64,000 bases of DNA from Streptomyces sp. NBC_00335 (GCF_036127095.1 NZ_CP108006.1:372001-436000), one strand, 5' to 3'. Shown: positions 25,119 through 33,643, numbered from the stretch's first letter. A program made the numbers and translations. The notes: generated from the letters alone by a model not told the origin.

Positions 25119-26125
25119 CGGCCGGCCTCCGCGGCGGCCGCGTCACCGGCGGCCGCGTCCGCCGCGCGCTCGGCCCGCCACCAGTCGACCAGGTCCCGCA
25201 GCCCGCTGCGCAGGTCGATCTCGGCGGTGAAGCCGAGGTGGACGGCGGCCTGCGAGGTGTCCGCGAGCCGGCGGGTCACCCCGTTCACGGCGCGGGCCGG
25301 TCCGTGCTCCGGCGCCAGGCCCTCGGCGCCCATGGCCTCCAAGAGGCCGTTGGCCAGGTCGAGGAGACTGGTCTCGGAGCCGCTCGCGACGTTGAACACC
25401 TCGTCGGTCAGGTCCGATTCGGCGGCCAGCAGGTTGGCCCTGGCGATGTCGCGGACGTCGACGAAGTCCATGGTCTGGGTGCCGTCGCCGAGGATCAGCG
25501 GCGGTTCGCCCGAGGCGATCCGCTCCATCCAGCGGATCAGTACCTCGGTGTACAGCCCGTGGATGTCCATCCGGGGGCCGTACACGTTGAAGTAGCGCAG
25601 GGCGACGTAGTCCAGCCCGTACATGGCGTGGAAGCTGCGCAGCACGCCCTCGTTGAAGGCCTTCGCGGCCCCGTAGAAGGTGTCGTTGTTGTAGGCGTGG
25701 TGGCGCTCGGTGGTCGGGAAGGACTCCGCCATCCCGTAGACCGAGGCCGAGGACGAGGCGACCACCTTGCCCACGCCGGCGGCCGCGGCGGCCTCCAGCA
25801 CGTTGAACGTCCCGTCGACCATCACCTCGTTGGCCAGCCGCGGCTCCTCGGCGCACTGGGTGATCCGGATCGCCGCCAGGTGGAAGACGAAGTCGGCGCC
25901 CTCGGTCGCCTTGCGCACGGCGGATATGTCCCGGATATCGCCCTCGACCAGGTCCACGACCCCGCTCGGCAGGGCGCGGGCCAGGTTGGCGCGACGTCCC
26001 CGGACGAAGTTGTCGAGCACGACGATCTCGCGTGCCCCGTTGTCCACCAGCAGGTCCACCAGGTGCGAGCCGATCGTGCCCGCTCCGCCGGTGACCAGAA
26101 TCCTCTTGCCTCGTACGCTGCTCAA
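25115..26125 (-). CDS. NAD-dependent sugar epimerase/dehydratase (extended SDR)
   Basis: A 336-residue extended SDR. The cofactor motif GGAGTIGSH and the catalytic SSSASVYG plus YGAAKAFNEG (Tyr-x3-Lys) are seen. The general build is that of UDP-glucose/UDP-GlcNAc 4-epimerases; a 4,6-dehydratase role is less supported. TTG 26125 is chosen: its T-T-G-A overlaps the stop of a 9-codon mini-ORF, and GGGGCAGGG lies just upstream. An ATG at 26182 in the same frame would add 19 unlikely residues. The stop overlaps the next start as ATGA. Confidence 0.83.
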   Translation of the reverse strand: MSSVRGKRILVTGGAGTIGSHLVDLLVDNGAREIVVLDNFVRGRRANLARALPSGVVDLVEGDIRDISAVRKATEGADFVFHLAAIRITQCAEEPRLANEVMVDGTFNVLEAAAAAGVGKVVASSSASVYGMAESFPTTERHHAYNNDTFYGAAKAFNEGVLRSFHAMYGLDYVALRYFNVYGPRMDIHGLYTEVLIRWMERIASGEPPLILGDGTQTMDFVDVRDIARANLLAAESDLTDEVFNVASGSETSLLDLANGLLEAMGAEGLAPEHGPARAVNGVTRRLADTSQAAVHLGFTAEIDLRSGLRDLVDWWRAERAADAAAGDAAAAEAGR

Positions 26126-26151
26126 CGCCCTGCCCCTACTGAGTCGGTCAT
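26122..26151 (-). CDS. 9-codon mini-ORF coupled to the SDR gene
   Basis: ATG 26151 follows AGGGAACACC and encodes MTDSVGAGR. Its TGA overlaps the TTG start of the epimerase gene as TTGA. The uncommon TTG start and overlapping stop suggest the mini-ORF exists to deliver ribosomes to the epimerase start. It could be fortuitous at this length. Confidence 0.4.
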   Translation of the reverse strand: MTDSVGAGR

Positions 26152-26207
26152 GGTGTTCCCTGCTGTGCCCGGCGCGCCGCACGCGGCCCGGGCGGCGCCT
26201 CCGACCC

Positions 26208-27308
26208 TCAACGGCCGGTGCGGAGTCCGACGACGGCGCCCTTGAACTCCAGGCTGCGGGAGGCCGCTTCGAGGATGTCGAGGACCTGGAGTCCGGCCCG
26301 GCCGTCGGTGAGTGCGGGCCGCCGCGTCCTGATCGCCGCGGCGAACTCCTCGACCATGCTGCGCAGGGCCTCCTTCTCGCCGAGCGCGGGTGCCACCATG
26401 TCGCCGGTCCGGTAGGAGACGAGCATGTCGCGGCGCTCGTCCGCGCCGATCTCCTGCGGCGCCGTGAGGTCGACCCCCCGGTCGAACACCGCGACCCGCT
26501 GGGTGGGGTTGAGGTCGTCCCACACCAGGGTGCGCTTGGAGCCGCCGACCATCGTGGTGCGGACCTTCACCGGTGACAGCCAGTTGACGTGCACGTGCGC
26601 GATGGCGCCGGTGTTGAGCTGGAGCGTCAGGTAGGCCACGCAGGACTGACCGGCCCCGATCGGGTCGGCCCCGTGCGCGGCGACGGCGACCGGGTGGACG
26701 TTGTCCGGGAGGATGAAGTCGAGGACCGAGAGGTCGTGGGGGGCCAGGTCCCACAGGACGTCGATGTCCTTCTGGACCAGCCCGAGGTTGATCCGCACCG
26801 AGTCCACGAACTGGATGTCGCCGAGTTCGCCGGAGCGGACCATGTCCCTGATGCGGCCCACGGCCGGGGTGTAGCAGTAGGTGTGGTCGCACATCAGGGT
26901 GAGGCCGCGTTCCTCGGCCTCGTTCACCAGCCGCAGTCCGTCCTCGTAGGTCGCGGCGAGCGGCTTCTCCACGAGGACGTGCTTGCCGGCGCGCAGGGCG
27001 GCCAGGGCGACGTCGAGGTGGGTTCCGGCGGGGGTCGCCACGGCGACGGCCTCGACGGCGGGGTCGGCCAGGACCGCCGCGTAGTCCGCGGTCGCCTGGA
27101 CCGTGGAGTACCCGCCGAGCACCTGGCGGGCCCGGTCCACGTTCAGATCACAGAGCCAGCGGAGCCGGAACTCCGGACTCGACTGGAAGTTGCGGACGAG
27201 ATTGGGGCCCCAGTAGCCCGCTCCGACGACTGCGACCCCTAACGGCTCGGTCCGTCCCGCACCTGCGCCCGCGGCGTCCCGCCCGGCGTCCTTCGCGGTG
27301 TCCTTCAC
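26208..27308 (-). CDS. Gfo/Idh/MocA-family oxidoreductase, WbpB/WlbA-like
   Basis: A 366-residue NAD(P)-dependent enzyme. GVAVVGAGYWGPNLVRNF is the Rossmann start. The central EKPLAATYEDGLRL block holds the conserved Glu-Lys-Pro, followed by the C-terminal alpha/beta domain. Such enzymes oxidise C3 of UDP-GlcNAcA to the 3-keto sugar for transamination. GTG 27308 is chosen because AAGGAAAGGG lies upstream; the frame is open to 27572 without support. It is the first gene of the leftward arm. The substrate is inferred from the companion aminotransferase and acetyltransferase. Confidence 0.88.
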   Translation of the reverse strand: MKDTAKDAGRDAAGAGAGRTEPLGVAVVGAGYWGPNLVRNFQSSPEFRLRWLCDLNVDRARQVLGGYSTVQATADYAAVLADPAVEAVAVATPAGTHLDVALAALRAGKHVLVEKPLAATYEDGLRLVNEAEERGLTLMCDHTYCYTPAVGRIRDMVRSGELGDIQFVDSVRINLGLVQKDIDVLWDLAPHDLSVLDFILPDNVHPVAVAAHGADPIGAGQSCVAYLTLQLNTGAIAHVHVNWLSPVKVRTTMVGGSKRTLVWDDLNPTQRVAVFDRGVDLTAPQEIGADERRDMLVSYRTGDMVAPALGEKEALRSMVEEFAAAIRTRRPALTDGRAGLQVLDILEAASRSLEFKGAVVGLRTGR

Positions 27309-27711
27309 AGCGTTCCCTTTCCTTCCGCGCACGCCCGCGGGCGTGTCGACGACCCATGGCCGGAACGCGTGCGAAGGAAGGGGGTGCCGTCGAGGGCATG
27401 CCGGGCGCCTGCGCGACCCGTGCGTGACCCGCCCGACGGTGATGGCCCCCACGACCGATGCCGTACGTGTTGCACGTACTTCCGCCCCCCGGCCGTCCGG
27501 CACCCCTCGCGCCGGCCGGCCACGGACAGGCGGCCTGTTCCCCCAAGCCGCCGAACCCGTAACCTGCCCCAACTACCCTGCGCCGACTGGATCGCAGCGC
27601 GGACCACGGCACTGCCGAAGCACGCCCAATCCGGTCGGCTGCGTTCAATCTAGACCACGGGGCGTACCCCCGGGGAGAGTTGGAGGAAACGGTCGGTACG
27701 GGCGTTCGAGC
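27309..27711. promoter_or_regulatory. Divergent intergenic region between the leftward arm and the outer GT2 gene
   Basis: A 403-bp gap without a supported gene. It should contain promoters for the oxidoreductase-led operon and for the rightward GT2 gene. The element GGGGCGTACCCCCGGGG at 27659-27675 lies about 36 bp before the GT2 start, and a near-identical copy lies before the small gene at 31222. No terminator or RNA was recognised. Confidence 0.45.
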
Positions 27712-28596
27712 ATGCATACTTCCGGGGTGACCAGCATCGTGATCCCGGCCCACAACGAGGGCCGGGTCATCGGCCGGCTCCTCGACGCGCTCCTGGACGG
27801 GGCCCCCTCCGCGGGACCCGACATCGTCGTGGTGTGCAACGGCTGTACGGACGACACCGCCACGGTGGCCGCCGCGCGGGGCCCCCGCGTACGGGTGGTT
27901 GAGATCCCGACTCCCTCCAAACACACGGCACTTCGGGTGGGCGACGAGCATGCTCGCGGCTTCCCCCGTCTCTACGTGGACGCGGACGTGGTGGTCGGCG
28001 CGGCCGACGTACGGGCCCTCGCCGACGCCCTCGCCACCAGCCCGGCCCTGCTCGCCGCGGCCCCCGGCCGGGACATTCCGCTTGTCGGCTGCGCCTGGCC
28101 GGTCCGGGCCTACTACCGGGTCTGGCAGCTGCTGCCGGCCGTCCGCGAGGGACTGTTCGGGCGCGGGGTGATCGCGGTGACCGAACCGGGGCACGCCCGG
28201 CTCGCCGCCCTGCCGCCGCTGATGGCCGACGACCTGGCCGCCTCCCTGGCCTTCGCACCGGGGGAGCGGCGGGTGGTGGAGTCGGCACGGGTCGTGGTCC
28301 TCCCGCCGCGCACCTGGGGCGACCTGATCAAACGCCGGGTGCGGGCGGCGACTTCCTCCGCCGAGCTGGAGCGCTTCCAGGCCGCGCGGGCTTCCGAGCC
28401 GGCGGCCGCGCCCCCGCCGTCCGCGCGCACCGGTACGGGAGACCTCCGGGAGCTGCTCCGGGCCCGGCCGCGACTCCTCCCCGGAGTGGTGGTGTTCGTG
28501 GTGGCCGCCCTCGCGGCCCGCCGGGGTGCCCGCAAGGCCATCCGGACCGGGGACTTCTCCACCTGGCTGCGGGACGAGAGCAGCCGAAAGGGCTGA
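27712..28596 (+). CDS. GT2-family glycosyltransferase with C-terminal membrane segment
   Basis: A 294-residue GT-A protein. SIVIPAHNEGRVIGRLLDAL begins the fold, and VVCNGCTDDTATVAA and YVDADVVVGAADV supply the nucleotide/metal site. One hydrophobic helix (LLPGVVVFVVAALAA) lies near residue 265. ATG 27712 is used; GTG 27727 in frame is an alternative. Distance from the arm and the opposite direction suggest it is an accessory transferase of the same cluster. Confidence 0.82.
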   Translation: MHTSGVTSIVIPAHNEGRVIGRLLDALLDGAPSAGPDIVVVCNGCTDDTATVAAARGPRVRVVEIPTPSKHTALRVGDEHARGFPRLYVDADVVVGAADVRALADALATSPALLAAAPGRDIPLVGCAWPVRAYYRVWQLLPAVREGLFGRGVIAVTEPGHARLAALPPLMADDLAASLAFAPGERRVVESARVVVLPPRTWGDLIKRRVRAATSSAELERFQAARASEPAAAPPPSARTGTGDLRELLRARPRLLPGVVVFVVAALAARRGARKAIRTGDFSTWLRDESSRKG

Positions 28597-28725
28597 GCGG
28601 CCGGCGGGTGGGGCGGTCGAATCCCTCCGTAATCAGCCCAGTTGGCCCGTACAACCATTAGGGTGCCATTCGCACGCACCACTGGCTCACCGCACAGACG
28701 CACGCCGGACCGGGAGTTCGAAAGC

Positions 28726-30090
28726 ATGTACCTCGCGGACCGCTCCGCGCCCGAGGACGCGAAGTCCGCCGCCGACGGATCCCCCGTCCGCGGACCCGCG
28801 GTCGCCTCGACCGTCCTCGCACTGGGCTCGGTCAGCCTGATCACCGACGTCTCCTCGGAGATGGTCACCGCCGTCCTGCCGCTCTACCTCGTCGCCGGAC
28901 TGGGCCTGAGCCCGCTCGGCTTCGGCGCGCTCGACGGCCTGTACAACGGGGTCAGCGCGCTGGTGCAGCTGACCGGCGGCCACCTCGCCGACCGGATCCG
29001 CAACCACAAGCTGATCGCCGGCATCGGCTACGGACTGTCCGCGGTGTGCAAGCCGCTGCTGCTGCTCGCCCACAGCCTCGGCCCGGTGGCGCTGATCCTG
29101 GCCCTGGAGCGCACCGGCAAGGGGCTGCGCACCGCCCCGCGCGACGCGCTCATCTCCCTTTCCACGCCGCCCGAGTTGCAGGGCCGGGCCTTCGGCGTGC
29201 ACCGCGCCATGGACACCACCGGGGCCCTGCTCGGGCCCCTCGCCGCCTTCTTCATCCTGAGCGTGACGGTCGACGGGTACGACGCCGTCTTCGGGGTCAG
29301 CGCCTGCGTGGCCGCACTGGGCGTCGTGGTGCTCCTGCTGTTCGTCCCCTCCGGCGCGGAGCCGGGACCCGCCCGCCCGAAGCCCGCCGCTCCCCCGGTA
29401 CCCGCCCCGCGCCGGCCCGCTCCTCCTGCGGCCGCCTCCCCGAAGCCGGACCCGGTGAACCTGCGCGACGCGCTGGGCCTGCTGCGGCTCCCCCGGCTCC
29501 GCGCCCTGGCGGGCTGCGCCGCCCTGCTCGGGCTCACCACCGTCAGCGACGCCTTCCTCTACCTGCTGCTCCAGGACCGCACCGGCATCGGCGAGCGGTG
29601 GTTCCCGCTGCTCCCCCTGGGTACCGCGGCCGTGTTCCTGCTGCTGGCCGTGCCGGCCGGCGCCCTCGCGGACCGCATCGGCCGCCGCACCGTGTTCCTC
29701 ACCGGGCACGCCCTCCTGCTGGCCGGGTACGGGCTGCTCCTGTGGGCCCCCGGCCTGCCCGCGCTGCCCTACCTGGTCCTCGCCCTGCACGGCATGTTCT
29801 ACGCAGCCACCGACGGGGTGCTGCCCGCCGCCGTCGCCGCGACCGTCCCCGCGAAGCTGCGGGCCACCGGCATCGCGCTCGTCGGCACCGGCCAGGCCCT
29901 GTCCCGCTTCGGCTGCTCACTGGCCTTCGGCGCCGCGTGGACGGTCCTCGGCTCGGGCCCGGCGCTCGCCGCCGCCGCGGCCGGGCTGTGCTGCTGCGCG
30001 GCCGTCGCAGGCTTCGTACTCCGCCCCACGGCCCCGGACGGCGCCGCCGCCGGGGCCCCGCGACCCCGACGCCCCCGAGGAAATCGATGA
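28726..30090 (+). CDS. MFS transporter
   Basis: A 454-residue, 12-segment major facilitator protein. The loop 2-3 signature GGHLADRIRNHKLIAGIGYG and the ERTGKGLRTAPRDALI block are clear. A Pro/Ala-rich cytoplasmic loop sits near residues 215-245. ATG 28726 follows GGGAG. The stop overlaps the start of the next gene as ATGA, so transporter and beta-propeller protein are made together. The substrate is unknown; export of a small molecule or sugar is possible. Confidence 0.85.
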   Translation: MYLADRSAPEDAKSAADGSPVRGPAVASTVLALGSVSLITDVSSEMVTAVLPLYLVAGLGLSPLGFGALDGLYNGVSALVQLTGGHLADRIRNHKLIAGIGYGLSAVCKPLLLLAHSLGPVALILALERTGKGLRTAPRDALISLSTPPELQGRAFGVHRAMDTTGALLGPLAAFFILSVTVDGYDAVFGVSACVAALGVVVLLLFVPSGAEPGPARPKPAAPPVPAPRRPAPPAAASPKPDPVNLRDALGLLRLPRLRALAGCAALLGLTTVSDAFLYLLLQDRTGIGERWFPLLPLGTAAVFLLLAVPAGALADRIGRRTVFLTGHALLLAGYGLLLWAPGLPALPYLVLALHGMFYAATDGVLPAAVAATVPAKLRATGIALVGTGQALSRFGCSLAFGAAWTVLGSGPALAAAAAGLCCCAAVAGFVLRPTAPDGAAAGAPRPRRPRGNR

Positions 30091-31100
30091 CGCGCTCACG
30101 CCGGCTGCTCGTACTCGCCCTGGCCGTGCTGCTCCTCGCAGGCGTGGCCGGCGTGCTGGTGGTGCGCGCCGCCGCCCGGTCCGAGCAGACCCGCGCGGGC
30201 GACCCGACGGCCGTCCCGGGCAAGGTCACGCTCGACCGGCGTGACGGCCTGGCCTTCCTCAACGGCGCGCAGGGCCCGCACCGCGGAGCCCTCGTCTCCG
30301 TACCGGACCGCTCCCGGCAGGACCAGCGGACCGCATCGGGCCTCACCTGCCTGCGGTTCCACGCCGCGGCCGGCACCGGCGTGTGCCTGAGTTCCTCCCC
30401 GGGCGCCCTCGCCCAGGACAACCGGGCGCTGATCGTCGACTCCGAGCTGCGCACGCGGCGGACGTTCCCGCTCGCGGGCACCCCGTCCCGGGCCCGGGTC
30501 TCCCCGAGCGGCCGCTTCGCCGCCTGGACGGTCTTCGTCGCCGGGGAGTCCTACGGCTCCGCGTTCTTCTCCACCCGCACCTCGATCGTGGACACCCGTA
30601 GCGGCGCGCTCGAACCGGACCTGGAGAAGTTCGCCATCGAGCTGGACGGCCGCCCATACAGCGCGAGCGACGCCAACTTCTGGGGCGTCACCTTCTCCAA
30701 GGACGACGACACCTTCTACGCCACTTTGGGCACCAACAGCCAGACGTACCTGGTGAAGGGATCGATCGCACGGCGCACCGTCACCACCCTCGCCTCGAAC
30801 GTGGAATGCCCGTCCCTGTCCCCCGACGAGACCCGGGTCGCGTACAAGAAGCGGGTGCAGCGCGGGGCCTCCCTGTGGCGCGAACACGTGCTGGATCTGC
30901 GGACGTTGCGGGAACAGCCGCTGGCGGAGAAGCGCAGCGTGGACGATCAGGCGCTCTGGCTCGACGACCGGACCCTCGCCTACGCCCTGCCGGCCGAGGG
31001 CTCCGTGGACACCACGGACCTCTGGACGCTCCCGGCGGACGGCACCGGAGCCCCCCGCGTCCTGGCTCCGGCGGCCTCCTCGCCCACCCGGCTGGGCTGA
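30087..31100 (+). CDS. Membrane-anchored TolB/WD40-like beta-propeller protein
   Basis: A 337-residue protein. A single N-terminal hydrophobic segment (residues about 6-28) is an uncleaved anchor or signal. The rest shows propeller-like repeats such as RVSPSGRFAAWTVF, PSLSPDETRVAYKK and WLDDRTLAYALP, typical of TolB-type blades. It probably acts on the outer side of the membrane. It is coupled to the MFS gene by an ATGA overlap. The ligand is not predictable. Confidence 0.8.
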   Translation: MTRSRRLLVLALAVLLLAGVAGVLVVRAAARSEQTRAGDPTAVPGKVTLDRRDGLAFLNGAQGPHRGALVSVPDRSRQDQRTASGLTCLRFHAAAGTGVCLSSSPGALAQDNRALIVDSELRTRRTFPLAGTPSRARVSPSGRFAAWTVFVAGESYGSAFFSTRTSIVDTRSGALEPDLEKFAIELDGRPYSASDANFWGVTFSKDDDTFYATLGTNSQTYLVKGSIARRTVTTLASNVECPSLSPDETRVAYKKRVQRGASLWREHVLDLRTLREQPLAEKRSVDDQALWLDDRTLAYALPAEGSVDTTDLWTLPADGTGAPRVLAPAASSPTRLG

Positions 31101-31221
31101 TCGACCGGGCTGATCCGCTGGACCGATCCTCTGGGCCGACGTCTCCCAGCGCCGGCCGCGCGCTCCATCCCGCCGGTCCGGGGGGCGTACCCCGGGGGCC
31201 CGCAGAATCGTTGGGGCGGGC

Positions 31222-31548
31222 ATGGGCACTCCACACGCCGTCTCCCCGTCCCCGGCCCGGCACCGGGCACCCGAGCGCGCCCCCGCCGCGATGGCCCGGG
31301 GCATCCCCCGGCAGCAGTCGGGCAGCGCCGCCCCCTCGGCCGGGGCGGTCGTCTTCGACCAGCTCGCCCGCGAGTGGGAGGCGCGCGGGGCCACCGTTCC
31401 GGGCCGTCCCGACCCGCTGTGGGAGCGGCTGATCACCTACGCGCACTTCCAGCGCGAGACGGACGCCACGCTGCGCAGCCTGCGCCTGGACGGAGCCGAA
31501 CCCCCGCCGGCCCCCACCGCGGCGGGCCCGCGCTGGACCCGGGCATGA
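31222..31548 (+). CDS. Small hypothetical protein
   Basis: A 108-residue soluble protein. The first 45 residues are Ala/Pro/Arg-rich and likely disordered. Residues 45-90 form a plausible helical segment (FDQLAREWEARGATVPGRPDPLWERLITYAHFQRE). The start is ATG 31222. It ends just before a strong terminator. It looks like a genuine small Streptomyces protein by codon use; I do not recognise a family. Confidence 0.55.
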   Translation: MGTPHAVSPSPARHRAPERAPAAMARGIPRQQSGSAAPSAGAVVFDQLAREWEARGATVPGRPDPLWERLITYAHFQRETDATLRSLRLDGAEPPPAPTAAGPRWTRA

Positions 31549-31589
31549 GCCTGGCATCAGCCGGGCAGGAGCCGGGGCGCACGAAAAGG

Positions 31590-31629
31590 CCCAGGGCCCC
31601 GGTCGGCTGTGGCCGACCGGGGCCCTGGG
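31590..31629. terminator. 18-bp bidirectional terminator hairpin
   Basis: A perfect 18-bp inverted repeat (31590-31607 and 31612-31629) flanks the loop TGTG. It lies between the small gene ending at 31548 and the convergent SCO5918-type gene ending at 31659, so it can stop transcription from both sides. Confidence 0.9.
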
Positions 31630-31658
31630 CTCCGTACGCGTTGTTCCCGCTGCTCCCG

Positions 31659-31970
31659 CTACACGCCCGAGGGGGCGCCCAGCATGGCCGAGGCCTTCTG
31701 GAGCGGGGTCAGGGCGGCGGCGGGCGCCGGGACCGTTTCCTGCGGGCGACAGGTGAAGCCCAGTGCGGTCAGGGCCCTGATCACCTCGGCGGCGGTGAAG
31801 TCGCGGCGGTCCTGGCGGGTGATGACGGCGCCCACCTGCTTCACGGGGTAGGAGCGACGCCCTATGACCACTGAGTCGGCGGTGATCGGTTCGGGCTTGA
31901 CGCCCTTCATCGATTCCAGGACCCCGGCCTTGGTCAGGTCGAACGGAAAGCGGGCGATGACGAAGCGCAT
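31659..31970 (-). CDS. SCO5918-family protein
   Basis: A 103-residue soluble protein beginning MRFVIARFPFDLTKAGVLES. It carries basic and aromatic patches (YPVKQVGAVITRQDRRDF). It resembles the Streptomyces SCO5918 family, usually found beside a DEAD-box helicase and a cold-shock gene, exactly as here. It starts 62 bases after the helicase stop, with GAGG before ATG 31970. The biochemical function is unknown; RNA-related work is suggested only by its neighbours. Confidence 0.8.
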   Translation of the reverse strand: MRFVIARFPFDLTKAGVLESMKGVKPEPITADSVVIGRRSYPVKQVGAVITRQDRRDFTAAEVIRALTALGFTCRPQETVPAPAAALTPLQKASAMLGAPSGV

Positions 31971-32032
31971 GCTGCCTCACAGGTAGAAGAGAACCGTCCG
32001 TGCCCGGACCGGCAGGATCCGGGCGGGGCTAC

Positions 32033-33643
32033 CTAAGCCGCCGTGGTGACCGGGGACTGGCGCTGCGGCCCCCGGGCGGTCGTGGCGGTCCTGCTGCGCC
32101 GGTCCTGTGCGGGCCGGCTGCGGCGGCCACGGGAGGCACCGCCGGTGCCCCTGGGCCGCTCGGTGACGGGGGCCGTGATGACGACCGGGACGCCCGAGGG
32201 CGCCTGGGCGCCGGTGATCCGGCTCAGCTCGGCCTCGCCGGAGCGGACCTGCGCGGTCTGCGGGGTGATGCCCGCGGCCTGCATGAGACGGACCATGTCG
32301 CGGCGCTGGTTGGGCAGGACCAGGGTGACGACGCTGCCGGACTCGCCGGCGCGGGCGGTACGGCCACCGCGGTGCAGGTAGTCCTTGGGGTCGGTCGGCG
32401 GGTCGACGTTGACGACCAGGTCCAGGTTGTCGACGTGGATGCCGCGCGCCGCCACGTTCGTGGCCACGAGCACGCTGACGTGTCCGGACTTGAACTGCGT
32501 GAGCGTACGGGTGCGCTGGGGCTGCGACTTGCCGCCGTGCAGCGCCGCGGCGCGCACGCCGCTGCTCAGCAGGTGTTCGGTCAGCCTGTCCACGCCGTGC
32601 TTGGTGTCCAGGAACATGATCACGCGACCCTCGCGGGCGGCGATCTCGGTCGTGGCGGCCTGCTTGTCGAAGTTCTGGACGTGCAGGACGTGGTGTTCCA
32701 TCGTGGTGACGGCGCCCTGCGAGGGGTCCACGGAGTGCACGACCGGGTCGGTCAGGTAGCGGCGGACCAGCAGGTCGACGTTGCGGTCCAGAGTGGCGGA
32801 GAACAGCATCCGCTGGCCCTCGGGACGCACCTGGTCGAGGAGCGCGGTGACCTGGGGCATGAAGCCCATGTCGGCCATCTGGTCGGCCTCGTCCAGGACG
32901 GTGATCCCGACCTGGTTCAGCCGGCAGTCACCCCGCTGGATGAGGTCCTTGAGCCGGCCCGGGGTGGCGACGACCACTTCGGCTCCGGCACGCAGCGCGC
33001 CGGCCTGCCGGTGGATCGGCATGCCGCCGACGACCGTGGCGATCCTCAGCTTCACGGCACGGGCGTAGGGCGTGAGGGCCGCGGTGACCTGCTGGGCGAG
33101 CTCACGGGTGGGTACGAGGACCAGCGCGAGCGGCTGGCCCGACTCGGCCTGCTGGCCGGCGGTACGGGCCAGCAGCGCCAGGCCGAAGGCCAGGGTCTTG
33201 CCGGAGCCGGTACGGCCGCGGCCCAGGACGTCCCGGCCGGCGAGGCCGTTGGGCAGCGTGGCCGCCTGGATCGGGAACGGGGTCGTCATGCCCTCACGGG
33301 TGAGGGTGGTGAGCAGCTGGGCCGGCATGGCCAGGTCGGCGAACGCCTCGACGGCGGGCAGCGCGGGGACCACGGTGACCGGCAGGGCGAACTCGCCCTG
33401 CGGTGCGGCGGGACGGCGCCCGCCGTAGCCGCCGCCACCCGAGCGCTTGGGGCCGCCGCCGGAGCGGCTGGGGGCCGAGGAGCCGAAGCGGCTGCCGGAA
33501 CGGCTGGAGGAGCCGGAGGAGCCGCCGTACGAGCCACCGTAGGAGCTGGTGGAGCCGTAGGAGCTGGTGGAGCCGTAGGAGCTGCCGGATCCCCCCGAAC
33601 GGGAGGACGAAGAGCGGTCATTCATGCGGGTCGTGCGGTTCAT
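32033..33643 (-). CDS. DEAD-box RNA helicase with Ser/Tyr/Gly-rich N-terminal tail
   Basis: A 536-residue ATP-dependent RNA helicase. Motif I GRTGSGKT (K149), PTRELA, TPGR, DEAD (251-254), SAT and HRGGRTARAG are all present, so both RecA-like lobes are intact. Residues about 11-80 are a low-complexity tail of Ser-Tyr-Gly repeats (Y23, Y29, Y35 and Y39 in SYG context) followed by Arg/Gly-rich sequence. The predicted role is unwinding RNA during cold or other stress. ATG 33643 follows GAGGAAGG; a second Met at codon 7 is an alternative. It is likely co-transcribed with the SCO5918-type gene. Confidence 0.93.
   Translation of the reverse strand: MNRTTRMNDRSSSSRSGGSGSSYGSTSSYGSTSSYGGSYGGSSGSSSRSGSRFGSSAPSRSGGGPKRSGGGGYGGRRPAAPQGEFALPVTVVPALPAVEAFADLAMPAQLLTTLTREGMTTPFPIQAATLPNGLAGRDVLGRGRTGSGKTLAFGLALLARTAGQQAESGQPLALVLVPTRELAQQVTAALTPYARAVKLRIATVVGGMPIHRQAGALRAGAEVVVATPGRLKDLIQRGDCRLNQVGITVLDEADQMADMGFMPQVTALLDQVRPEGQRMLFSATLDRNVDLLVRRYLTDPVVHSVDPSQGAVTTMEHHVLHVQNFDKQAATTEIAAREGRVIMFLDTKHGVDRLTEHLLSSGVRAAALHGGKSQPQRTRTLTQFKSGHVSVLVATNVAARGIHVDNLDLVVNVDPPTDPKDYLHRGGRTARAGESGSVVTLVLPNQRRDMVRLMQAAGITPQTAQVRSGEAELSRITGAQAPSGVPVVITAPVTERPRGTGGASRGRRSRPAQDRRSRTATTARGPQRQSPVTTAA
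33541..33588 (-). repeat. 18-bp tandem repeat encoding SYGSTS
   Basis: Units of aggagctggtggagccgt repeat at 33541-33558 and 33559-33576, with a partial third. They encode the Ser-Tyr-Gly tail of the DEAD-box helicase and suggest the tail grew by in-frame duplication. Confidence 0.85.

Noticed and set aside
4081..28596. Secondary-metabolite (polyketide or peptide) cluster
   Set aside because: Sugar and transport genes only; no synthase, carrier protein or tailoring set for a natural product.
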